The translations under genes and the position numbers were made by a program. This document shows positions 1 through 6,358 of a stretch of DNA of 10,265 nucleotides, one piece after another. The notes beneath the pieces are model-generated. The model searched no databases and was not told the DNA's origin. It saw nothing but the letters and a program-made list of their open reading frames with translations. Numbering within the stretch: the first letter of the stretch is position 1; every line of letters starts with the position of its first letter. The stretch comes from Actinomycetes bacterium (GTDB taxonomy: Bacteria > Actinomycetota > Coriobacteriia > Coriobacteriales > JAEZXW01), in contig JAEZXW010000008.1 of the NCBI GenBank assembly GCA_023419515.1, positions 1-10,265 of the forward strand, given 5' to 3'.

Positions 1-716
1 AGGTCGCCATGGGTCGCCGGTTCACTCACGCCAACGGTAAATCCAAAGATGAGCGTAATGAGCGCAATGCCCGCTAAGAGTCGCGGGGCGAGAATGTCGT
101 TAAAAATCGCGTCGGTTTTCCTGTGCACACAAGCCCGATATGGGCTTGTTGCTACATCTGGCCACATCACCAAAAAGCAGGCAAGGGCAAAAATCGGCAG
201 TATGCTCAAGACTGCGTAGTGCCACGCTGAGTTGAGCGCCAAAAGCATGCAAAACAAAGGCCCGACGAGGGCAAATGCGCCAGCAAACATAAGGGTTGCC
301 GTCTTTTGAGAATACGAAAGCGCTGCCTTACCCCAGCAGGTCATGCAGACAATCTGTGAGGCGCCCATCATAAGGCATCCCGTCAAAAAGATGGCGGGGT
401 TTGGACAAAAATACACGCAGGCAGAAGCAAGACAAAGTACGACATGTGAGCCTATACTGACGCCGAGAAAATCAGGAGTTTTGACCTGGCGGCTTTTCAT
501 GTACAGGCAAAGCCAGCCAATCAAGATCGAACTGATAAAGCAGATCCGACCCCACAGCAACAAGTGGTTGGTCAGTGAGTTGTGCAAGGCGGCAAGCACC
601 GAGGTGCGCTGCAGAAGCGACAGATACATCCAAAGCTGAATAAAGCTGTATCCCAACAAAGCCCACGCCCGCGGTGTTTCGGGGGTAACGGGGCGCAGTT
701 TGGCTCGCTTTACCAC
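1..716 (-). CDS. Partial multi-spanning membrane protein, probable sensor half of a LuxR-family regulator
   Basis: This frame is open on the minus strand from a GTG at 716-714 to the left edge (238 complete codons, no stop). An in-frame stop lies just upstream at 737-735, and GGTGG about 8 bases before the GTG is a possible ribosome site. The protein starts MVKRAKLRPV-like (GTG GTA AAG) and then shows about seven hydrophobic segments, near residues 17-36, 52-72, 83-103, 107-127, 140-161, 165-185 and 211-230, with a charged linker at 187-210. In Coriobacteriia, proteins with a roughly 12-span N-terminal domain and a C-terminal LuxR helix-turn-helix commonly sit divergent to flavoprotein reductases, as here. 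The DNA-binding part would lie beyond the left edge, so the family call is inference from topology and context. A plain MFS-like permease is the alternative. The open frame and membrane nature are seen directly. Confidence 0.6.
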   Translation of the reverse strand, partial: MVKRAKLRPVTPETPRAWALLGYSFIQLWMYLSLLQRTSVLAALHNSLTNHLLLWGRICFISSILIGWLCLYMKSRQVKTPDFLGVSIGSHVVLCLASACVYFCPNPAIFLTGCLMMGASQIVCMTCWGKAALSYSQKTATLMFAGAFALVGPLFCMLLALNSAWHYAVLSILPIFALACFLVMWPDVATSPYRACVHRKTDAIFNDILAPRLLAGIALITLIFGFTVGVSEPATHGD

Positions 717-741
717 GTTATTACCACCAATTAATCATCCG

Positions 742-770
742 TTTACCTGCACAAATGATGCCTCTATCTT
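742..770 (+). promoter_or_regulatory. Putative promoter of the flavoprotein gene
   Basis: TTTACC at 742-747 and TATCTT at 765-770 are separated by 17 bases. Each box matches the housekeeping sigma consensus at 4 of 6 positions. It lies 47 bases before the start codon in the divergent intergenic region, where an activator from the neighbouring regulator would be expected to bind. It was found by eye only. Confidence 0.35.
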
Positions 771-816
771 AGCATGAAGAGCAAGGTTTGTATCGCTTTG
801 CGAGGAGGGAAGCGCT

Positions 817-2397
817 ATGAGTGAGACTAATATTTCAAGGCGCAGCGTCGTTAAGAATGCTGCTTTGCTTGCAGTCACCGGAGCGGTTGCTTCGGGTGCT
901 GCGATGCTTACCGGATGCGGCACCCCAAAAAACGGTGGATCGGGTCAAGCTGCGTCGGGCACAAGCGTCGATAAGATCAAGTGGGACGAGGATGTTGATG
1001 TACTCGTGATCGGCAGTGGCTTTACGGGTGTGGCGGCAGCCATCGCAGCTCGCGAGCAAAATCCTGACTTAAACGTCGTACTCATTGAAAAAATGGCGCG
1101 TCCCGGCGGTAACTCAATTATCTGTGGTAATGCATTTGCAGCGGTAGGTTCTGATGCGCAAAAGCAAGATGGTGTTGAAGATAGCGTTGACTTGTGCGTG
1201 AAGGACATGCTCGAAGCTGGCTTGTATCTCAATAACGTTGATAAGTGTAAGACGATTGCCGAGAAAAGCTGGGAGACCATGCAGTGGACCGAGACCTGGG
1301 GTGTCGAGTGGAACCCAACGCTCATCCAGTTCAACGGTCATAGTGTTAAGCGCTCCATGCAGCCAAACAACGGCATCGTGGTTCCAGGCCTTGCACGCCT
1401 TAAGGAGCTTGGGGTTGAGCCTCGCTGCAATACCTTCCTCGAGCGTTTTGTGGTTGATGAGGCAAACAACCGCATCCTCGGTGCTTCGATTTATGAGGAC
1501 TATCAGTTCAATGAGAGCAAACCTTGGGAGCCAGGTGGCACTCACAAGATGATCCGCGCCCGCTACGGCGTGGTGCTCGCTTCGGGCGGTTTTTCGCGTG
1601 ACCTCGTGATGCGCCAAAACCAGATGCCGCAGCTAACCAGTGACTTTGATTCAACTAACCACCCAGGAGCCACGGCAGAGACGCTTGATGCGGCATTCAG
1701 GGTGGGCGCTAACTCAATCCAGATCGACCAGATCCAGCTCTTGCCTGAGACCTCCCCAGATGAGAAGGGCTTTGGCAACGTTCCCAAGATGCTCTACACC
1801 ATGCCTTATGGCGTGCAGCTCAACCCCACGACGGGTAAGCGTTTTATGAACGAGCTTGCTGACCGTAAGCGTAAGGCTGATGCCATTATTGCAACGGGTG
1901 AGCCCTGCGTTTTGATCATCGATTCCTCGTCACTCAAGGGTGATCTTGACTGGCGTCAGGCGAAGTGGTTTCAGAATGGCTTAGAGGCTGGCACGATTAA
2001 GGAAATTCCAACGCTTGAGGAGGTCTTTAAGACCTACGGTATTAATGCTGAGGGTGCTGCAGCCGAGATCGAGCACTATAACGATATGGTGCGAAAAGGG
2101 GAGGACACCGACTTTGGCCGCCCCATCCGCGAGGACTGCCAGCCACTCGGCACCGAGCCGCCATTTTATTGTGCACGCTTTTGGCCAAAGGTTCACCACT
2201 GCATGGGTGGAATTGACACCGATCATGAGTCGCGCGTCTTGCACTACGACACTCCGATAACGGGCTTTTATGCTGCTGGTGAGTGTACTGGCGGTACGCA
2301 CGGTGCTTGCCGCCTGGGTTCATGTGCAGTAGCCGACTGCATCATCTTTGGCAAGATCGCCGGTGAAAACGTCGTGAAAGAATCGCCGTGGTTCTAA
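817..2397 (+). CDS. Tat-exported, lipobox-bearing FAD-dependent reductase, fumarate-reductase-like (FAD_binding_2)
   Basis: This is probably an extracytoplasmic respiratory reductase that passes electrons to an organic acceptor. The ATG follows AGGAGG (803-808) at 8 bases. The N-terminus has a twin-arginine motif (SRRSVVK, residues 7-13), a hydrophobic stretch, and a lipobox LTGC with Cys34, so it is likely a Tat lipoprotein. An FAD Rossmann fold follows (GSGFTG, 66-71; E91-K92; GGNS, 97-100). The C-terminal flavin and substrate region has H460-H461 before MGG, and GEC...H495...R499-LG. H460 or H461 and R499 line up by motif with substrate-binding His and Arg of Shewanella-type flavocytochrome c fumarate reductases. 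R350 in MNELADR matches the proton-donor Arg. The usual QIHPT-like His is replaced around residues 303-311 (I-D-Q-I-Q-L-L-P-E), so fumarate is not assured as substrate. There is no CxxCH haem domain and no FMN-binding domain, so the electron donor must be a separate protein. Confidence 0.88.
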   Translation: MSETNISRRSVVKNAALLAVTGAVASGAAMLTGCGTPKNGGSGQAASGTSVDKIKWDEDVDVLVIGSGFTGVAAAIAAREQNPDLNVVLIEKMARPGGNSIICGNAFAAVGSDAQKQDGVEDSVDLCVKDMLEAGLYLNNVDKCKTIAEKSWETMQWTETWGVEWNPTLIQFNGHSVKRSMQPNNGIVVPGLARLKELGVEPRCNTFLERFVVDEANNRILGASIYEDYQFNESKPWEPGGTHKMIRARYGVVLASGGFSRDLVMRQNQMPQLTSDFDSTNHPGATAETLDAAFRVGANSIQIDQIQLLPETSPDEKGFGNVPKMLYTMPYGVQLNPTTGKRFMNELADRKRKADAIIATGEPCVLIIDSSSLKGDLDWRQAKWFQNGLEAGTIKEIPTLEEVFKTYGINAEGAAAEIEHYNDMVRKGEDTDFGRPIREDCQPLGTEPPFYCARFWPKVHHCMGGIDTDHESRVLHYDTPITGFYAAGECTGGTHGACRLGSCAVADCIIFGKIAGENVVKESPWF

Positions 2398-2458
2398 GCG
2401 TTTGCACTATGTATTAAGCACACGTTTGCGCGTGTATTACGCATCAGCGACGCTTCTC

Positions 2459-2502
2459 AATACCCGCAGGTCTCACCATCAGACCTTGCGGGTATTTTTT
2501 TT
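2459..2502 (+). terminator. Strong intrinsic terminator after the flavoprotein gene
   Basis: The arms at 2459-2473 and 2481-2496 form a 15-pair stem with one bulged T (2487) and a 7-base loop. A T run extends from 2495 to 2502. It lies 60 bases after the flavoprotein stop and would isolate the reductase from the ribosomal operon downstream. Confidence 0.93.
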
Positions 2503-2720
2503 GCCACGCGGTTTGCCGTCCTGCTTGCTGCGATGTCTGCTGTAGATAGCAGCGATAGTTGCAAAGGCGTAAGAACCTGCATTCTCACGAGGATTTTTTG
2601 TGAATCTTAGCTCAGGAACCTTCGCAAGCTCACCTATCAAAACCTGCGGTTTTATCAGAAAAAGCCTGTTCAAACACAAAAATAGCTGCTCGATATAGAT
2701 ACGCCCGGACGCGTGGGGTG
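2503..2720. other. Gene-free stretch before the ribosomal promoter
   Basis: No convincing gene is seen on either strand. The only longer open frame, on the minus strand at 2679-2479, begins with TTG, lacks a ribosome site and runs into the terminator. A short hairpin, AAAACC-TGC-GGTTTT (2639-2653), has no function I can assign. The stretch may be plain spacer or decayed coding sequence. Confidence 0.5.
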
Positions 2721-2748
2721 TTGACGAGCGCGTTCAGGGTGCTACCAT
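2721..2748 (+). promoter_or_regulatory. Putative main promoter of the rpsL operon
   Basis: TTGACG (2721-2726; 5 of 6 to consensus) and TACCAT (2743-2748; 4 of 6) are spaced by 16 bases. Transcription would begin near 2755, giving a leader of about 115 bases before rpsL. It is the best promoter-like pair seen in the 470-base gap and is placed where the operon promoter is expected. Confidence 0.6.
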
Positions 2749-2774
2749 AGCGCATTGCGATTACCAGTAATGGC

Positions 2775-2846
2775 TGTGCTTTGCATGCAATTTATTCGTC
2801 AAAGCGTGAGCACAAAAGTGCAGATAATCGCGGGCATGCAAGCATA
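2775..2846 (+). promoter_or_regulatory. Structured 5' leader of the rpsL operon
   Basis: Bases 2775-2788 can pair with 2834-2846. TTGCATGC pairs perfectly with GCATGCAA, and after one bulged T (2780) five more pairs follow, one of them G-T. The loop so enclosed holds a small hairpin GCAC-AAAA-GTGC (2810-2821). The structure ends 10 bases before the rpsL Shine-Dalgarno. Ribosomal operons are often autoregulated through such leaders, but I do not recognise a known class, so a regulatory role is inference. Confidence 0.4.
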
Positions 2847-2868
2847 CCAACAAGATAAGGAGAAAGCG

Positions 2869-3243
2869 TTGCCTACAATTAACCAGTTGGTCCAGCAGGG
2901 CCGCAAAAAGGTTGAGGTGAAAAAGAAAAACCCAGCCTTGAAGGGAAATTCACAGAAGCGTGGCGTGTGCACCCGTGTGTACACCACCAGCCCTAAGAAG
3001 CCTAACTCGGCACTTCGTAAGGTTGCTCGTGTTCGTCTCGTTAACGGCATCGAAGTAACTGCTTACATCCCTGGTGAGGGCCACAACCTTCAAGAGCACT
3101 CAATCGTGTTGATTCGTGGCGGCCGTGTTCGTGACCTGCCTGGTGTTCGCTATAAGATCATCCGCGGTGCGTTTGACTGCGCTCCAGTCCAAAACCGCAA
3201 GCAGGCACGCAGCCTCTATGGCGCTAAGCGTCCTAAAAACTAA
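2869..3243 (+). CDS. rpsL: 30S ribosomal protein S12
   Basis: S12 is a decoding-centre protein of the small subunit. The protein has 124 residues, the usual bacterial length. It begins (TTG read as Met) PTINQLVQQGR and carries the conserved TTSPKKPNSALRKVARVRL loop, PGEGHNLQEHS and PGVRYKIIRGAFD. The TTG start at 2869 is chosen over the in-frame TTG at 2755: it follows AAGGAG (2857-2862) at 6 bases and gives the standard N-terminus, while the longer reading adds 38 residues that do not belong to S12. The lysine of the PKKPNS loop, where substitutions give streptomycin resistance, is present, so the site looks wild-type. It is the first gene of the operon, with rpsG 33 bases after it. Confidence 0.98.
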   Translation: MPTINQLVQQGRKKVEVKKKNPALKGNSQKRGVCTRVYTTSPKKPNSALRKVARVRLVNGIEVTAYIPGEGHNLQEHSIVLIRGGRVRDLPGVRYKIIRGAFDCAPVQNRKQARSLYGAKRPKN

Positions 3244-3276
3244 GCAACTACGTTAAACGTACCGAAGGGATAGTTC

Positions 3277-3750
3277 ATGCCACGTCGTGTAGCAGCAGTT
3301 CGTCGTGAAATCACGCCGGATGCCGTTTATAACAATCGTCTGGTGACTCAGCTCATTAACAAGGTTCTCTTGCACGGCAAGAAGTCTGTTGCTGAGGGCA
3401 TCGTTTATGGCGCTTTTGACATCGTTGCCGAGAAGACCGGCGAGGATCCACTGAGCGTCTTTAAGAAGGCCATCGATAATATTCGCCCAACGCTTGAGGT
3501 TAAGCCTAAGCGTATCGGTGGTGCTACTTATCAGGTTCCAACTGAGGTTAACTCTCGTCGTGCAACCACGCTTGCCATCCGCTGGATGGTTTCGTTCTCT
3601 CGTAATAACCGTCACGAGAAGACGATGAAGGAGCGTCTTGCAGGTGAGATTCTGGATGCATCCAATGGTGTGGGTGCCTCTGTTAAGAAGCGCGAGGATC
3701 TCTACAAGATGGCAGAGGCCAACCGCGCATTTTCACACTATCGTTGGTAA
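3277..3750 (+). CDS. rpsG: 30S ribosomal protein S7
   Basis: S7 binds 16S rRNA and organises the head of the small subunit near the E site. The 157-residue length is typical. It starts MPRRVAAVRREITPDAVYNN. The long helical region with IGGATYQVPTEV and RRATTLAIRWMV is followed by the C-terminal KKREDLYKMAEANRAFSHYRW, a classic S7 ending. The ATG follows GAAGGGA (3264-3270) at 6 bases. It lies between rpsL and fusA as in the conserved str operon. In E. coli S7 represses its operon by binding the rpsL-rpsG spacer. Here that spacer is only 33 bases, so the same site is unlikely. Confidence 0.98.
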   Translation: MPRRVAAVRREITPDAVYNNRLVTQLINKVLLHGKKSVAEGIVYGAFDIVAEKTGEDPLSVFKKAIDNIRPTLEVKPKRIGGATYQVPTEVNSRRATTLAIRWMVSFSRNNRHEKTMKERLAGEILDASNGVGASVKKREDLYKMAEANRAFSHYRW

Positions 3751-3775
3751 TTAAACTTTAGTAAGGATCATACTT

Positions 3776-5884
3776 ATGGCAAAGAGGTTCCCACTGGCGG
3801 ATACCCGTAACATCGGTATCATGGCGCACATCGACGCTGGTAAAACCACGACGACTGAGCGTATCCTGTATTACACGGGTAAAAGCCATAAAATTGGTGA
3901 GGTGCACGAGGGTGCAGCTACCATGGACTGGATGGTGCAGGAGCAGGAGCGCGGCGTAACCATTACCAGTGCTGCTACCACCTGCTACTGGAAGATGGCC
4001 GGTAAGGATTATCGTATTCAGATCATCGACACCCCCGGTCACGTTGACTTTACCTCAGAGGTAGAGCGTTCACTGCGTGTTCTCGACGGTGCTGTTGCTG
4101 TCTTTGACGCAGTTTCTGGTGTTCAGCCTCAGTCTGAGACGGTTTGGCGCCAGGCTCATCGCTACAACGTTCCTCGTATCGCATATATCAACAAGATGGA
4201 CCGTACTGGTTCAGACTTTTGGCATGCAATTGATACGATGCGCGATCGTCTCGATGCTCGCGCGGTGGCAATCCAGGTGCCAATCGGTGCTGAGGATCAC
4301 TTCACCGGTATCATTGACCTCGTTACCAACACTGCTTGGATGTTCAACGAGGACGCTAAGGGTATGATTTACCCAGAAGAGGGCGAGATTCCAGCAGATT
4401 ATGCTGAGGAGACCGCACTTCGCCGCCAGGAACTCATCGAGGCAGCAGCTGATTACGATGATGATCTTATGGTTGCAGTCCTCGAGGAGGACGAGGTTAC
4501 GGTTGAGATGCTTAAGCGCGCGCTGCGCAAGGGTACGCTTGCCTGCGAGCTTCACCCCGTTATCTGCGGTTCTTCTTACAAGAACAAGGGTGTCCAGCAG
4601 CTTTTGGACGCCGTTGTTGACTACCTCCCAAGCCCAACTGACATCGCCAGCATCGAGGGTACTAACCCAGATAACGGCGAGACTGAGGAGCGTCACGCAG
4701 ACCGCAAAGAGCCATTCAGCGCTCTTGCATTTAAGATCATGACCGATCCTTTCGTCGGTAAGCTCACCTACATCCGTGTCTACTCAGGTGTTCTTGAGTC
4801 GGGTTCGTATGCACTCAATACCGCTAACGGTAACCGTGAGCGCATCGGCCGCATCCTTGAGATGAACGCAGCTGATCGTCTCGAGATTCCTGAGTGTACT
4901 GCTGGTGACATCGTTGCAATCGTTGGTTTGAAGAGCACCTCAACGGGCGAGACCCTCTGCGATTCAGATTCACCAATCATCCTCGAGTCAATCGAGTTCC
5001 CTGAGCCGGTTATCGACATCGCAATCGAGCCAAAGACCAAGACCGACCAGGACAAGCTCACCACCGCTCTCATCAAGCTCGCAGAAGAGGATCCAACCTT
5101 CCGCGTGAACTCTGATCACGAGACCGGTCAGACCATCATCGCTGGTATGGGTGAGCTTCACCTCGAGATCATCGTTGACCGCCTGCTTCGCGAGTTCAAG
5201 GTTGAGGCAAACGTTGGTAAGCCTCAGGTTGCTTATCGTGAGACCGCAGGCAAGGCTGTCGAGGGCGTTCAGGGCAAGTTTGTTCGTCAGTCCGGTGGTC
5301 GCGGTCAGTACGGTGACTGCATCATCAACATGGAGCCACTCGAGAGCGGCCAGGGTTACGTATTCGAGAACCAGATCGTCGGTGGTGCTATTCCTAAGGA
5401 GTACATCCCCTCGGTTGATAAGGGTATCCAGGAGGCGCTCCAGTCTGGCGTTATCGCTGGCTATCCAACGGTTGACGTCAAGGTTACCCTCGTTGATGGC
5501 TCGTATCACGAGGTCGACTCTTCAGAGGCCGCATTTAAGATTGCCGGTTCAATGGCAATCAAAGAGGCATTGCGCCGCTCTGATCCAGTCTTGATGGAGC
5601 CTGTCATGGCTGTTGAGGTCGAGACGCCAGAGCAGTACATGGGTGACGTGATGGGTAATATCTCCAGTCGCCGCGGAAACATTAAGGGTATGGAAGATCG
5701 TCGCGGTTCTACCAACAAGGTAGTCACGGCTACGGTTCCGCTTTCAGAGATGTTTGGCTACGCAACTGACCTTCGTTCAACGACGCAGGGCCGCGCTGTC
5801 TACACCATGCAGTTTGACAGCTATGAGCCAGTACCAAAGAGCGTTGCAGAAGAGATCATGAGCAAGTCAGGCGTTAACAATTAG
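3776..5884 (+). CDS. fusA: Elongation factor G (translocase GTPase)
   Basis: EF-G drives GTP-dependent movement of tRNA and mRNA through the ribosome and, with RRF, ribosome recycling in the cytoplasm. At 702 residues it is full length. The GTPase motifs are all visible: G1 AHIDAGKT (17-24), switch I RGVTIT (from 59), DTPGH (85-89), NKMD (139-142) and a G5-type loop CGSSYKNKG where many EF-Gs have CGSAFKNKG. Domain II begins after about residue 300. Domain IV has SGGRGQYG and the tip loop YHEVDSSEAAF with H578. Domain V follows, with EPVMAVEVETPEQYMGDVMGN. The ATG follows AAGGAT (3763-3768) at 7 bases. It sits 25 bases after rpsG and 23 before rpsJ. The tuf gene that follows fusA in many bacteria is absent. 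Confidence 0.99.
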   Translation: MAKRFPLADTRNIGIMAHIDAGKTTTTERILYYTGKSHKIGEVHEGAATMDWMVQEQERGVTITSAATTCYWKMAGKDYRIQIIDTPGHVDFTSEVERSLRVLDGAVAVFDAVSGVQPQSETVWRQAHRYNVPRIAYINKMDRTGSDFWHAIDTMRDRLDARAVAIQVPIGAEDHFTGIIDLVTNTAWMFNEDAKGMIYPEEGEIPADYAEETALRRQELIEAAADYDDDLMVAVLEEDEVTVEMLKRALRKGTLACELHPVICGSSYKNKGVQQLLDAVVDYLPSPTDIASIEGTNPDNGETEERHADRKEPFSALAFKIMTDPFVGKLTYIRVYSGVLESGSYALNTANGNRERIGRILEMNAADRLEIPECTAGDIVAIVGLKSTSTGETLCDSDSPIILESIEFPEPVIDIAIEPKTKTDQDKLTTALIKLAEEDPTFRVNSDHETGQTIIAGMGELHLEIIVDRLLREFKVEANVGKPQVAYRETAGKAVEGVQGKFVRQSGGRGQYGDCIINMEPLESGQGYVFENQIVGGAIPKEYIPSVDKGIQEALQSGVIAGYPTVDVKVTLVDGSYHEVDSSEAAFKIAGSMAIKEALRRSDPVLMEPVMAVEVETPEQYMGDVMGNISSRRGNIKGMEDRRGSTNKVVTATVPLSEMFGYATDLRSTTQGRAVYTMQFDSYEPVPKSVAEEIMSKSGVNN

Positions 5885-5907
5885 TTTGAAGGACGAGGTA
5901 GAGTACG

Positions 5908-6216
5908 TTGGCTAACCAAAAGATCCGCATTAGACTCAAGGGCTATGATCACGAGATCGTAGATCAGTCTACGCGACTCATTGTAGATACTGCACAAAAG
6001 ACCGGCGCAAAGGTTTCTGGCCCTATTCCACTGCCAACCTCGCGCAACCTGTACACGGTTATCCGTTCGCCCCACGTGAACAAGGATTCTCGTGAGCAGT
6101 TTGAGATGAAGACTCACAAGCGCCTGATCGACATCCTTGAGCCAACCGCAAACACGGTTGACTCACTGATGCGCCTTGATCTTCCAGCTGGTGTAGATAT
6201 CGAGATCAAGCTGTAA
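5908..6216 (+). CDS. rpsJ: 30S ribosomal protein S10
   Basis: S10 is a head protein of the small subunit and, as NusE, joins the NusB antitermination complex and contacts NusG. The 102-residue length is normal. The sequence begins (TTG read as Met) ANQKIRIRLKGYDHEIVDQS and contains GPIPLPTSRNLYTVIRSPHVNKDSREQFEMKTHKRLIDI in register, all S10 hallmarks. The TTG start has GAGG (5895-5898) at 9 bases and AAGGAC (5889-5894) at 13. It follows fusA by 23 bases, so it is probably on the same transcript, and a 142-base structured spacer separates it from rplC. Confidence 0.98.
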   Translation: MANQKIRIRLKGYDHEIVDQSTRLIVDTAQKTGAKVSGPIPLPTSRNLYTVIRSPHVNKDSREQFEMKTHKRLIDILEPTANTVDSLMRLDLPAGVDIEIKL

Positions 6217-6232
6217 GTTTTAAGCTTATTTG

Positions 6233-6275
6233 TTGCGCCGCCCAGCAAAGCTTCGCTATAGTTGGGCGGTTGCGC
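6233..6275 (+). promoter_or_regulatory. Hairpin and possible internal promoter between rpsJ and rplC
   Basis: CCGCCCAGC (6238-6246) pairs with GTTGGGCGG (6261-6269) in 9 pairs, one of them G-T. Weaker pairing continues outward to about 6235 and 6273, and AGC-TTC-GCT (6249-6257) can form within the loop. No T run follows, so it is not a clear terminator. It could be an attenuator, an RNA processing site or a protein-binding element. Alternatively TTGCGC (6233-6238) and TATAGT (6257-6262), 18 bases apart, could be an internal promoter for rplC. These readings cannot be separated by eye. Confidence 0.45.
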
Positions 6276-6291
6276 AGTTTGCATACGTAAG

Positions 6292-6347
6292 TAAGGTCCG
6301 CTGAGGTCGGCACAAGGGGTGCCGCAGGTCTCAAGACCTTAAGGAGG
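6292..6347 (+). promoter_or_regulatory. Structured leader just before rplC with alternative pairings
   Basis: TAAGGTC (6292-6298) pairs perfectly with GACCTTA (6335-6341), enclosing CGGCAC-AAGGG-GTGCCG (6308-6324). The same GACCT can instead pair with AGGTC at 6326-6330 across a TCAA loop, or with AGGTC at 6304-6308. The 3' arm abuts the Shine-Dalgarno AAGGAGGG (6341-6348 region), so pairing could affect rplC translation. A regulatory switch, for example for L3 or L4 feedback, is inference. Confidence 0.4.
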
Positions 6348-6358
6348 GTATACGCGGT

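Noticed and set aside
2479..2679. 66-residue open frame on the minus strand
   Set aside because: It has a TTG start without a ribosome site, runs into the terminator stem, and shows no recognisable domain.
2755..2868. N-terminal extension of S12 by 38 residues from a TTG at 2755
   Set aside because: The TTG at 2869 has a proper Shine-Dalgarno and yields the standard 124-residue S12. Base 2755 is about where transcription should start, leaving no room for a ribosome site.
6235..6275. Intrinsic terminator between rpsJ and rplC
   Set aside because: The stem is strong but is not followed by a T run, so an attenuator, promoter or processing role is as likely.
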